The notes beneath the pieces were generated by a model. It had not been told where the DNA came from and ran no database searches. It saw nothing but the letters and a program-made list of their open reading frames with translations. The position numbers and the translations under genes are program-made. Shown one piece after another: positions 28,401 to 37,424 of a stretch of 64,000 nucleotides of DNA; position 1 is the first letter of the stretch; each line of letters begins with the position of its first letter. The DNA comes from an uncultured Clostridia bacterium (GTDB lineage Bacteria; Bacillota; Clostridia; Christensenellales; Aristaeellaceae). Location: positions 1 through 64,000 of the forward strand of contig CAMKNZ010000002.1 in assembly GCA_946414315.1 (NCBI GenBank), read 5' to 3'.

Positions 28401-28448
28401 GAAAGAGCTCCGGCTCTTTCTGTCATCCTGAGCGTAGTCGAAGGATCT
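28401..28448. repeat. Hairpin plus TCATCC..GGATCT interspersed repeat
   Basis: cagaaagagc-tccg-gctctttctg followed by tgtcatcctgagcgtagtcgaaggatct. Confidence 0.6.
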
Positions 28449-28452
28449 CATA

Positions 28453-28743
28453 CTATAAATCCTCTCCAAGATCTTTCCAGTATGGATTCATCTTCTCAAT
28501 CAACGCAATCTTCTTTTCTCTTCTCCATCCTTTGAGTTGTTTCTCCCGTGCGATAGCTGCATTAGGATCTGTGGTATACTCATAATATACCAGTTTATGA
28601 ATATTATAATGTTTAGTAAAACCATCGATTAGTCCATTTGTGTGTTCATACAATCTTCTTTTCAGATTGTTGGTAACACCAATGTATAATCGATGGTCTC
28701 TAATGTTTGTTAGAATATAGACGTAATAATATCCTGTTTTCAT
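28453..28743 (-). CDS. GIY-YIG nuclease family protein (UPF0213-like)
   Basis: YYVYILTNIRDHRLYIGVTNNLKRRLYEHTNG...KLVYYEYTTDPNAAIAREKQLKGWRREKKIALI. Confidence 0.92.
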   Translation of the reverse strand: MKTGYYYVYILTNIRDHRLYIGVTNNLKRRLYEHTNGLIDGFTKHYNIHKLVYYEYTTDPNAAIAREKQLKGWRREKKIALIEKMNPYWKDLGEDL

Positions 28744-28783
28744 TTTATCATGAGATCCCTCGGCTTCGCTCGGGATGACGCTC

Positions 28784-29434
28784 TCATTTTACCTGCTTGA
28801 GTGCCAATAGCGCAGCAGCCTGCTCCGCCGCTTTCTTGGTCTTCCCTTCGCCCTTGGCCAGCAGCTTCCCGTTCCAGTAGACTACCGCCTCAAACACCGG
28901 ATTGTGCGGCGGGCCGCTCTGCCCGGTGATCTCATAGGTCGGGCTCTCTCCCCCGTCCCTCTGCAGCACTTCCTGCAGCGCGCCCTTGGCGTCCTGCAGG
29001 GGCCTGGCCACCTCGTCTTCGCCGGGCCAGCAGCGTTCCACAACGCCCCGGGCGGCTTCCATGCCGCCATCCAGGTATACCGCGGCCAGCACAGCTTCCA
29101 TCGTGTCGCACAGGACGCTGGGCTTCTCCCGTCCGCCGGTCAGCTCCTCGCCCTTGTCCATGATCAGGGCTTCGCCCAGTCCCAGCCTTTGGGCAATGGG
29201 ACTCAGCGCGGCTTCGCAGACCATCAGCTGGCGCCGGTGGGTTAGCGCGCCTTCCCGTTCATTGGGATGGGCCTGGTACAGTTTGTCGCTCATCAGGTAC
29301 TGGAGTACCGCGTCTCCCAGGAATTCCAGCCGCTGGTTGTCGTTCTTTCCCATGGACGGGTGCGTCAAAGCGCGGCGAAGCAGTGCTTCGTCGCGGAATG
29401 TGTAACCCAGGGCTTTCATCACCTGATCCAGCAT
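28784..29434 (-). CDS. rnc: Ribonuclease III
   Basis: RALTHPSMGKNDNQRLEFLGDAVLQYLMSDKLY; C-terminal dsRBD GEGKTKKAAEQAAALLAL. Confidence 0.93.
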   Translation of the reverse strand: MLDQVMKALGYTFRDEALLRRALTHPSMGKNDNQRLEFLGDAVLQYLMSDKLYQAHPNEREGALTHRRQLMVCEAALSPIAQRLGLGEALIMDKGEELTGGREKPSVLCDTMEAVLAAVYLDGGMEAARGVVERCWPGEDEVARPLQDAKGALQEVLQRDGGESPTYEITGQSGPPHNPVFEAVVYWNGKLLAKGEGKTKKAAEQAAALLALKQVK

Positions 29435-29447
29435 GGCAGGCCTTTTT

Positions 29448-29678
29448 TTATCCCTTAACGCTGGCGATATAATTGGCCACGTCGCCCACGGTCTTCAGCT
29501 TCATGATCTGGTCATCTTCCACCGTGATGCCGAAGCGGTCTTCCATGTCCATGATCATAACCATGATGTTCGCGCTGTCAGCCTTCAGGTCTTCCATCAG
29601 GCGGCTTTCGGGCTTGATCTCGGCAGGGTCCACCTTCAGCTGTTCTGCGATCATAGCCTTGACGGTTTCAAAATCCAT
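29448..29678 (-). CDS. acpP: Acyl carrier protein
   Basis: MDFETVKAMIAEQLKVDPAEIKPESRLMEDLKADSANIMVMIMDMEDRFGITVEDDQIMKLKTVGDVANYI; aaggagg RBS. The PPant site reads DSANIM rather than DSLxxV. Confidence 0.9.
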   Translation of the reverse strand: MDFETVKAMIAEQLKVDPAEIKPESRLMEDLKADSANIMVMIMDMEDRFGITVEDDQIMKLKTVGDVANYIASVKG

Positions 29679-29774
29679 TGCAATGTCCTCCTTAAATAGA
29701 TAATGACGTATGAACAAATGAATTATACCATATCTTGTGATGAAATAGAATAGCCAATCTGGCACATCAGGGCT

Positions 29775-32582
29775 TTACGGTCTGATAAAGATAAAACACC
29801 GGTCGTCATCACCCGTATACATGTTGACCGTAATCCCTTCAGTTCCCTTCATGTCTTCCGCGTTCACATCGAAGATCGCTTCTTCCTTTTCTCCCGTTGT
29901 CGGACCGGCAGACATGTGAATTTTGTCCCCGTTCGGCGGGTCGAACACGAAAATGTTCAGTCCCTCTCTGGCGGTAAACTGGATCGTGAACCGGGTATAC
30001 CCGTTGTCCAGCGCCTCCGCGGTCACGCTGTGCACGGTCACGTCCCCGCTCTTCAGTTCTTTGATCTTCTGGTATCTGACCTTCTTTGGTTTGCCCGTTG
30101 GGTTTCCGTCGGTCTTCTGCAGCGATGCAAACCGCGATCCGCCGCCTCCGCCCGATCGTGCCTGGATCTTCTTCGGAACACTGTCCGCCGACTGGGTGAT
30201 CAGGCACTTCGAATCGCACAATGCCATAGAGGCGGCATTGGGTTCCAGCACGCCGAAGTTATGGTACACCAGCAGGTTGTACAGGTTAAACTGGGGATTT
30301 CCCTCCCCCCTGTCAATTTTCTTCGTGTCAGTCGGCTCAAGTGTCCGCCCGTACTCCTGCTGGGCGGTTAAGAAAGCCCGGGAACGGGGCTGTCCTTCTT
30401 TCAGCGCTTTCAGATAGTGATAGTAGAAATAATAGAAGTTGCAGTCCGCCATCTGTTCCAGCGATGCTTTCACCTGAACCCCGTTGTTTGAGATGATGTG
30501 CGTCGCAGCGTACATACCTGCACACTGCCCGTTCAGCGCCGTTGTCACCAGGTTTTCGGCCATGCCGTCCCCGTTTGAGCAGCACCAGCCGTCCAGGTAA
30601 TACGGGTTGGCGCTCAGGACCTCGTTGATGTTTCCCATGTTCACCAGGGAGATCCGTTTTTCTTCGTCGTTCTCAAAGATCGCGTTATCGATGTTGTCCC
30701 GCTGGCCATGGGTGTTGATAATGAACTCAGCCGGCCCCTGTTCATTTTCCTTCGCCATATTCTCCGCTTCAAACCCGCCCAGCACCTCATTCGTTACAGG
30801 ATACTGCCCCTTCAGGTTTCCGTACAGCCGGTACGGCACGTCGAGAATCCCGAACTCCGTATCCGCCCGCTTCAGGAATGTTCCGAAGTCATCACTGTGA
30901 TTCTTCGCAGGGAAGATCGGGTTGGAAAAATTCACGATATCCAGCCGCTGCAGTCCCGTGGACAGGGCAAATGTCCGGTATTTGTCAAAGAACGCTTTGT
31001 ATTCCCCGGGGTTCAGCGGCAGCCGGGCCACCGGCCATTCCGGTATCAGCTTCAGGTCCATCGTCCCGTCCGCCGCGTCGTCCATTACATTCCACTCCGG
31101 AACCAGCCGGCCCGGGTCGTTCGCGAAATTGCCGTAAAACAGGTCCGTCAGCGCGGGTCCTGCTTCGTCCGCCTCACCTCCGGCCATCTGAACCTTGTAC
31201 TGGATCTCAAAGGCCGGCACCTGTCCAGGCGTCCCAAAGATCTGCACCCCCGCTGTGATTCCGCCCCGCTTCGCCGCATCTTCCTGCATGGCGTTATACA
31301 GACCCTGTGCGTCCTCAAAAGCTGCCGCGTCCACGATCACTGGCCGCACGTCCGTCATGTTCGCCAGCCAGGCACCGATCGCGTCCAGGTCGTCTTCTGT
31401 CAGCTGCGCTGTGTCCATCACGGCATACAGATACTGCTTTCGCGCATCCGCTTCCGCCTCCATGGCCTCCGCTTCTTCGTTCCTTCCGACGCTGCGCAGT
31501 ACTGCGCATACGAAGCCCAGCGGATTAACCAGCCGCATGCCCTGCGCATTTTCATACGCGGTCTCCCGCACGGTCTGCCGGATCTCATCCTTCGTCATCC
31601 CCGGGTTGATCTCCAGTCCGATCGCGTACAGTCCCAGGATATACGGCATCGTCCAGCTCAGCCCGCCCTTGGCCCAGTAATAATAGTCCGTTTCCCCGCT
31701 GTCGGCCGCCGATGTCACGCCGCTTCCCGGCACATAGACCAGCTCCGGATCATCGCCGCCAAACTTGAAATCCGGAATCAGGCTGTCCGGATTGTTCCGG
31801 TCCGCGAACGGCAGGAACTCAGCCACCGAATAATCCCCGCAGAACCAGACCATGATCCCTGCCTCTTCACAGGCTTCCGCCGCCGCAACCAGCTGATCGT
31901 TGTTTTTTTCTCCCGGCCGGATATTGTCGGAAAAGCCCACCATCCGGATCTTCTGCCCCTCCGGCAGCTGCTCGTTCTGTTCAATAATCTGATACAGGCA
32001 CTCCGCCCGGGTTGCCATATCACCTTCCCAGGATGCATGGGCGTAGTAGTATACTTCCGCTTCCGGCGCGGTACCGTTGTCTTTTCCGGCCAGCATGGAG
32101 GATACCACCGGCCCGTGCATGGAGTCTTTCGCGTCGGTGTTGTTGGTGTAATGGATCCGGGCGTCCCGGATCTGCTCATGGGTTCCGATGGGCTGGTCCA
32201 CATACGCCACGGTCATTCCTTTCCCGGTGAATCCGTGGGCATGCAGGATATCGAAATCCAGTCCCGGATATTTTCCCCATTCCATCAGCGCTTCCGGGTC
32301 ATATCCCTTCGGCAGTTTTTCCGCCTCCGGAAAAACCGTTGTGCTCGAGAAGTTCAGCGACCAGGCCAGTCCCGGCACGTCCGACAGGTCCGCCGTGATC
32401 TTCCCGTCGTACTGGTATTCGCCGAAGGGTTCGATTCCGTCCTTTGTCGGAATCTCCGCCCATTCCCGCACAATGATCCCGTCCCGGAGTGCCGGAAGGG
32501 CTTCCTGTTTCTCTGCGCCGGCACAGCTGAACAAACCGATCGCCATCGCCAGGCACAGAATCAGCGCTGTCAGTCGTTTCAT
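29775..32582 (-). CDS. Secreted lipoprotein-like protein with degenerate S8 subtilase domain plus clan-CD (C25/caspase-like) cysteine protease domain
   Basis: MKRLTALILCLAMAIGLFSCAG (lipobox-like); VAYVDQPIG (D), MHGPVVSSMLAG (H), GGLSWTMPYILGLYA (S); later AEFIINTHGQ (H) and YLDGWCCSNGDG (C), gingipain-like. Start trimmed from the 1080-aa ORF. Confidence 0.7.
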   Translation of the reverse strand: MKRLTALILCLAMAIGLFSCAGAEKQEALPALRDGIIVREWAEIPTKDGIEPFGEYQYDGKITADLSDVPGLAWSLNFSSTTVFPEAEKLPKGYDPEALMEWGKYPGLDFDILHAHGFTGKGMTVAYVDQPIGTHEQIRDARIHYTNNTDAKDSMHGPVVSSMLAGKDNGTAPEAEVYYYAHASWEGDMATRAECLYQIIEQNEQLPEGQKIRMVGFSDNIRPGEKNNDQLVAAAEACEEAGIMVWFCGDYSVAEFLPFADRNNPDSLIPDFKFGGDDPELVYVPGSGVTSAADSGETDYYYWAKGGLSWTMPYILGLYAIGLEINPGMTKDEIRQTVRETAYENAQGMRLVNPLGFVCAVLRSVGRNEEAEAMEAEADARKQYLYAVMDTAQLTEDDLDAIGAWLANMTDVRPVIVDAAAFEDAQGLYNAMQEDAAKRGGITAGVQIFGTPGQVPAFEIQYKVQMAGGEADEAGPALTDLFYGNFANDPGRLVPEWNVMDDAADGTMDLKLIPEWPVARLPLNPGEYKAFFDKYRTFALSTGLQRLDIVNFSNPIFPAKNHSDDFGTFLKRADTEFGILDVPYRLYGNLKGQYPVTNEVLGGFEAENMAKENEQGPAEFIINTHGQRDNIDNAIFENDEEKRISLVNMGNINEVLSANPYYLDGWCCSNGDGMAENLVTTALNGQCAGMYAATHIISNNGVQVKASLEQMADCNFYYFYYHYLKALKEGQPRSRAFLTAQQEYGRTLEPTDTKKIDRGEGNPQFNLYNLLVYHNFGVLEPNAASMALCDSKCLITQSADSVPKKIQARSGGGGGSRFASLQKTDGNPTGKPKKVRYQKIKELKSGDVTVHSVTAEALDNGYTRFTIQFTAREGLNIFVFDPPNGDKIHMSAGPTTGEKEEAIFDVNAEDMKGTEGITVNMYTGDDDRCFIFIRP

Positions 32583-32615
32583 GTCTGGATCTCTCCTTTT
32601 TTCCGGGATTGCAAA

Positions 32616-32637
32616 AGGGACGACTCTCGTCGTCCCT
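32616..32637 (-). terminator. Terminator between plsX and the protease gene
   Basis: agggacgac-tctc-gtcgtccct; followed on minus by TTTTGC. Confidence 0.7.
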
Positions 32638-32647
32638 GTAATTCGTT

Positions 32648-33679
32648 TTAAGAATTCTGAACCGGTTCCGCTTCTTCCTGCGCCTTCAGCAGCTTCGTCA
32701 CGTTCTCTTCGATCGTCTTCACAACGTTGCCGTCGATCATCTTGATGCACTGCTTGATCGCGCTGCAGAACGCGTAGGCGTTGCTGCTGCCGTGGGCTTT
32801 GATCACCGCGCCCTGTACGCCCAGCAGCGGGGCTCCGCCGATCTCGTCGGAGCTCATTGCCTTTTTCACCCGTCTGAAGGCGGGCTTGGCGATCAGCCCG
32901 GCGATCTTTCCCCGGGTGTCCGCCATCAGTTCGTGCTTGATCAGGCCCATCAGCGCGCTGGCCAGTCCTTCGGTATACTTCAGGATCAGGTTGCCGCCGA
33001 AGCCGTCTGTCACGCACACGTCCGCCTGGTTCAGGGGCACGTCCCGGGCTTCCACGTTGCCGATGAAGTTGTAAGGCGCCTTTTCCATCAGCGGATAGGT
33101 CTCCTTCACCAGCGCGTTGCCCTTTTCGGCTTCCGCCCCGATGTTTACCAGGCCGATCCGGGGATTCTCCATACCCATCACGCCGCGCATATAGGCGTCG
33201 CCCATGATGCCGAACTGCACCAGGTACTCCGGTTTGCAGTCCACGTTCGCGCCGCAGTCGATCAGCAGGAAATGTCCCTGTCCGTTGGGGATCAGGGGCG
33301 CCAGGGCAGGCCGCTCGATGCCGGGAATCCGGCCCAGGCGGAACATGCCGCCCGCCAGTGTCGCGCCGGTGGAACCCGCGGAAACAAAGCCGTCGGCTTC
33401 ACCGCTGCGAACCTTCAGCATACCCTGCACGGTGGCGCTGTTAACCTTCTTGCGTACGCCCATCACGGGGCTTTCATGGTTCGTGATAACCTCCGGTTCC
33501 TCTTCCAGGATCAGCCGGTCTTTCACGTCGTTATAATCGCCCAGGAAAGGCTTCACTTCGTCCAGCTTGCCCGCCAGGATGATCGTCAGGTGCGGGAACT
33601 GGCGCAGGGCCATCAATGCGCCTTTGACCGGCGCCTCCGGCGCCAGATCGCCTCCCATCGCGTCAACGTAGATCTTCAT
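32648..33679 (-). CDS. plsX: Phosphate acyltransferase PlsX
   Basis: MKIYVDAMGGDLAPEAPVKGALMAL...SAGSTGATLAGGMFRLGRIPGIERPALA. Confidence 0.96.
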   Translation of the reverse strand: MKIYVDAMGGDLAPEAPVKGALMALRQFPHLTIILAGKLDEVKPFLGDYNDVKDRLILEEEPEVITNHESPVMGVRKKVNSATVQGMLKVRSGEADGFVSAGSTGATLAGGMFRLGRIPGIERPALAPLIPNGQGHFLLIDCGANVDCKPEYLVQFGIMGDAYMRGVMGMENPRIGLVNIGAEAEKGNALVKETYPLMEKAPYNFIGNVEARDVPLNQADVCVTDGFGGNLILKYTEGLASALMGLIKHELMADTRGKIAGLIAKPAFRRVKKAMSSDEIGGAPLLGVQGAVIKAHGSSNAYAFCSAIKQCIKMIDGNVVKTIEENVTKLLKAQEEAEPVQNS

Positions 33680-33743
33680 ACTCAATTTCCTCTTTCATTT
33701 AACCATTACGTCAGGCATGATTCCCCTATTTCACATCCCGCAA

Positions 33744-35192
33744 TCAATACGCTTTGGCAAAATACATGACCTTGTCCGCCGGTTTTCCGCAGCAGACGCA
33801 CTTGTTGCCGAAGCGGAACTTGTCCTGGTCAAAGGGCATATTCCGCGAGGACGCGTTGAACTTGTCCTTGATCTCATCCTCGCAGGCCCGATCCCCGCAC
33901 CACATGGCCCGGGCAAATCCGTTCTCCACAGCCTTGCCAAGCTCTTCCATGTTCTCGACCTGCACCGTGCGCTCGTCCCGGAAGGCCTTGGCCTGGTCAT
34001 ACAGCGTCTTCTGGATGTCGTCCAGCAGTCCGCCCAGCTTCTCCGTCACTTCATTCAGCGGCATCGTGAACTTCTCGAAGGTATCCCGGCGGAACACCGT
34101 CACCACGCCGTTTTCCAGATCCCGCGGTCCGACTTCCAGCCGCACCGGCACGCCCTTCAGCTCCCAGTCGTTGAACTTGAATCCGGGGCTCACGGTGTCG
34201 CGGTCGTCCAGCTTCACCCGGAAGCCGGCCTTCTTGATTTCGTCATACAGCTTCCCGCAGGCTTCCAGCACGCCGCCCTTGTGGGCCGCGATGGGCAGGA
34301 TCACCGCCTGGATCGGGGCAACCTTCGGGGGCAGGCGCAGTCCGCGTTCGTCGCCGTGGGTCATGATGATCGCGCCGATCAGCCGGGTGCTGACGCCCCA
34401 GCTGGTCTCGTGCACGTATTCCAGCTTGCCTTCCTTGCTCTGGTACTGGATGTCGAACGCCTCGGCGAAGTTGGTGCCGAAGTTGTGGCTGGTGCCCGCC
34501 TGCAGGGCCTTGCCGTCCTGCATCATGGCTTCCATGGAATAGGTGGCCCGGGCGCCGGCAAACTTTTCCTTGTCGCTCTTGCGGCCCACATACACCGGCA
34601 GCGCCAGCACGTCTTCCGCGACCTCGCGGTAGACTTCCAGCATCTTCAGGGTCTCTTCCTCGGCTTCCTCCGCCGTGGCGTGGATCGTGTGGCCTTCCTG
34701 CCACAGGAACTCGCTGGTCCGCAGGAAAGGCCTGGTCGCCTTTTCCCAGCGCATCACGGAGCACCACTGGTTATACATCATCGGGAGATCGCGCCAGGTC
34801 TGCACCCACTTGGAATACATGGAGCAGAAAATGGTTTCGCTGGTCGGCCGCACCGCCAGCCGCTCCTGCAGCTCTTCCGTGCCGCCCTTCGTCACCCACG
34901 CGACTTCCGGTGCGAAGCCTTCCACGTGCTCCGCTTCCTTCAGCAGCAGGCTTTCCGGGATCAGCATCGGGAAATAGACGTTCTCCGCGCCGGTTTCCTT
35001 GAACCGCGCGTCCATTTCCGCCTGGATCCGTTCCCAGATGGCGTAGCCGTAGGGCCGGATGATCATGCAGCCGCGGACCGGCGCGTAGTCGCACAGCTCC
35101 GTCTGCTTGATCACGTCCGTGTACCACTGACTGAAGTCCTCGTTCCGCGGTGTAATGAAGTTCACAAATTCCTGTTTCTGTTCCTTCGCCAT
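33744..35192 (-). CDS. proS: Prolyl-tRNA synthetase (ProS, short bacterial/eukaryote-like type)
   Basis: VRGCMIIRPYGYAIWERIQAEMDARFKETGAENVYFPMLIP; RPTSETIF; RTSEFLWQEGHTIH; C-terminal Cys-rich CVCCGKPADKVMYFAKAY. Confidence 0.96.
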   Translation of the reverse strand: MAKEQKQEFVNFITPRNEDFSQWYTDVIKQTELCDYAPVRGCMIIRPYGYAIWERIQAEMDARFKETGAENVYFPMLIPESLLLKEAEHVEGFAPEVAWVTKGGTEELQERLAVRPTSETIFCSMYSKWVQTWRDLPMMYNQWCSVMRWEKATRPFLRTSEFLWQEGHTIHATAEEAEEETLKMLEVYREVAEDVLALPVYVGRKSDKEKFAGARATYSMEAMMQDGKALQAGTSHNFGTNFAEAFDIQYQSKEGKLEYVHETSWGVSTRLIGAIIMTHGDERGLRLPPKVAPIQAVILPIAAHKGGVLEACGKLYDEIKKAGFRVKLDDRDTVSPGFKFNDWELKGVPVRLEVGPRDLENGVVTVFRRDTFEKFTMPLNEVTEKLGGLLDDIQKTLYDQAKAFRDERTVQVENMEELGKAVENGFARAMWCGDRACEDEIKDKFNASSRNMPFDQDKFRFGNKCVCCGKPADKVMYFAKAY

Positions 35193-35230
35193 AGTCGTGT
35201 CTCCCCCAACCTTTTAATCTGAATTGTTGA

Positions 35231-35266
35231 GCAGCTGTCCAAATCTTTGATTTGGGTAACGGCTGC
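35231..35266. repeat. Small two-tier hairpin element (H1)
   Basis: gcagc-tgt-ccaaatc-ttt-gatttgg-gtaacg-gctgc. Confidence 0.6.
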
Positions 35267-35320
35267 CATGCTACAGCCGTCAAAGTTCTGAAAGAACTTT
35301 GGTAACGGCGATCGCAGAAT
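35267..35320. repeat. 54-bp repeat containing hairpin H2
   Basis: catgctacagccgtcaaagttctgaaagaactttggtaacggcgatcgcagaat; near-identical copy at 44123-44174. Confidence 0.7.
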
Positions 35321-35322
35321 CG

Positions 35323-36513
35323 TTACCGCTCAGGAAGCGTTAACGAATACATCGTCTCCCCTGACGCCAGCAGCATTTTCCCGTCCTCCGTAATCCCGTA
35401 GAACGCCGTCACCTCGACGCCGTCCGGCAGCGGGATCTGGTACCCGAAGAACTTCTGGCTGTTCATATCCGCCCGGTAGATGTAGTCCTGCGACACCGCG
35501 TAGATATTGCCCTTGTGGATGCTGGCGCCCACGCAGTTGGTCGGCAGCGTATACCGCTTGTCGTTCATGCCTTCCAGCACCCGCAGTTCGGAGATCAGCT
35601 GGGCGCTGCTCGTCTGGCTTGTCGGAGCCAGCAGGAGCTTCGCCCGTCCCCGTTCCGGCACCTCCGCGTCGATCAGCTTCCAGCCGTAGACCAGCATCGT
35701 CGCGTTGGTGTCCTGCACACCCTTGTAGTCGTAGGTATAGACCTGCTGGGTTGTGAACACGCGGAGCTGGGCGTTCTCATAGACCACCTTGTAGGTCAGG
35801 TTCTCGCCCAGCGAAACCTCGTTGTAGTTCATCTTGCCGACCTGGAAGGTGTTCAGGATCGTGTTCGGCGCCGTGCCGAACACGTCCAGCGCCAGCGTCC
35901 ACAGATATTCGCCCTGCTCGCCGTAGAACCCGGCGTCCAGGATCATCAGGCCGCTGTAGCCTTCCTGCTCCGCGTCCACCTGGCCGCCCTTCATGTCCTT
36001 CACGATCATCTTGGGATCCGTATCGTCTCCCACGACCACCGCCACATACCGGCTGCCTACCCGGACGAACTGCACGTTGGCTTCCATGCTTTCGTTATAG
36101 GTAGCGTTTCCGTCCTTGTCCACCAGGAACAGCTGGGTTCCGCTCCAGACCGCCATGTTCGACGGTCCCACGGTAAACTTCACGTCGCTTCCCGCCGGAA
36201 AACTCCAGCGGATCATGCCGGAAGAACTCAGGTGATGGATGCTCGCCCCGTCGTAATACACCAGGCCGTCCCGGAAGGGCGTCACGTTCTGGTTGGAGTA
36301 GCACGGCAGCTTGCTCAGGCCGATCTCTTTTCCCTTGCCGTACCGGCCCAGGAAGTGGATCCCCAGCCCCACCGCCAGCGCGACGCATACCAGAATGATC
36401 CAGCTGCGGATCTGCCGCCGCCGGATCTCCTCCTGCGTCTCCCGGTTCTCCGCGGCGTTTCTTCCGCGGGTCCGGAACAACTGGTCGTTTATGCCCTGGT
36501 TTCCTCTGGCCAT
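35323..36513 (-). CDS. DUF5711-like membrane-anchored beta-propeller protein
   Basis: N-terminal TM (SWIILVCVALAVGLGIHFLG); repeats LVYYDGASIHHLSSSGMIRWSF, MAVWSGTQLFLVDKDGN. Confidence 0.6.
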   Translation of the reverse strand: MARGNQGINDQLFRTRGRNAAENRETQEEIRRRQIRSWIILVCVALAVGLGIHFLGRYGKGKEIGLSKLPCYSNQNVTPFRDGLVYYDGASIHHLSSSGMIRWSFPAGSDVKFTVGPSNMAVWSGTQLFLVDKDGNATYNESMEANVQFVRVGSRYVAVVVGDDTDPKMIVKDMKGGQVDAEQEGYSGLMILDAGFYGEQGEYLWTLALDVFGTAPNTILNTFQVGKMNYNEVSLGENLTYKVVYENAQLRVFTTQQVYTYDYKGVQDTNATMLVYGWKLIDAEVPERGRAKLLLAPTSQTSSAQLISELRVLEGMNDKRYTLPTNCVGASIHKGNIYAVSQDYIYRADMNSQKFFGYQIPLPDGVEVTAFYGITEDGKMLLASGETMYSLTLPER

Positions 36514-36526
36514 TGTTACTCCTTGA

Positions 36527-37378
36527 TTACTTCAGTTCCCTCTTGGGGCAGTTTTCCACTGCGTCCAGCACCGGATTCAGCCAATCCTCATTGAACAGCT
36601 CGATCACGCCGGTATCGCACTCCTTTGCAATCGCCGGATCGATCGGCAGCTGCGCCAGCAGCGGAATCCCCTCTTCCAGCGCCACCTTCGCCGTCTGGCT
36701 CTCGCCGAAGGGGAAGATCTTCCTGTTGCAGTCCGGGCAGGCGATCCAGCTCATGTTCTCCACCAGACCCAGCACCGGAATGTTCATCATCTTCGCCATC
36801 TTGGCGGCCTTTTCCACGATCATGCCGACCAGTTCCTGCGGGCTCGTCACGATGATGATCCCGTCCACCGGCAGGCTCTGGAACACCGTCAGCGGCACGT
36901 CGCCGGTTCCCGGAGGCATATCCACAAACATATAGTCCACGTCGCCCCACTGGACGTCGGTCCAGAACTGCTTCACCGTGCCCGCGATCAGCGCGCCGCG
37001 CCAGATCACCGGATCCGTGTCGTTCTCCAGCAGCAGGTTGACGCTCATCATCTTCACGCCCGTCCGGCTTTCCACCGGCAGGATGCCGTCTTCCGTGCCC
37101 ATGGCCTTGTCGTGTACGCCGAACATCTTCGGGATCGACGGTCCTGTGATGTCCGCGTCCAGGATCGCGGTGCTGTGGCCGTTGCGTTTGGTCAGCACAG
37201 CCAGCAGGCTCGTCACCAGGCTCTTGCCCACGCCGCCCTTGCCGCTGACCACGGCGATTACTTTCTTAACGTTGCTGTAAGCGTTCTGTGCTTCCAGCAG
37301 GCTCTCCGGCTTGTTCCTGCTCGCGCAGTCCGCACCGCAGCTGGAACAGTCATGCGTACATTCAGACATTTCTTCCAC
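36527..37378 (-). CDS. mrp: Mrp/NBP35 family Fe-S carrier P-loop ATPase
   Basis: VIAVVSGKGGVGKSLVTSLLA; DADITGPSIPKMFG; DMPPGTGDVPLTVFQS. Confidence 0.94.
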   Translation of the reverse strand: MEEMSECTHDCSSCGADCASRNKPESLLEAQNAYSNVKKVIAVVSGKGGVGKSLVTSLLAVLTKRNGHSTAILDADITGPSIPKMFGVHDKAMGTEDGILPVESRTGVKMMSVNLLLENDTDPVIWRGALIAGTVKQFWTDVQWGDVDYMFVDMPPGTGDVPLTVFQSLPVDGIIIVTSPQELVGMIVEKAAKMAKMMNIPVLGLVENMSWIACPDCNRKIFPFGESQTAKVALEEGIPLLAQLPIDPAIAKECDTGVIELFNEDWLNPVLDAVENCPKRELK

Positions 37379-37424
37379 CTCAGCCAGTCAAAGTCTTAAC
37401 CTTGATATTATGCACCAATAGCCC

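Noticed and set aside
30708-32651. 647-aa plus-strand ORF
   Set aside because: Antisense to the S8/clan-CD protease gene; no recognisable motifs.
33717-35222. 501-aa plus-strand ORF
   Set aside because: Antisense to proS; composition artefact.
35193-35322. T-box riboswitch upstream of proS
   Set aside because: No T-box consensus (TGGNACCGCG-like) or specifier-type structure; only the small hairpin repeats are present.
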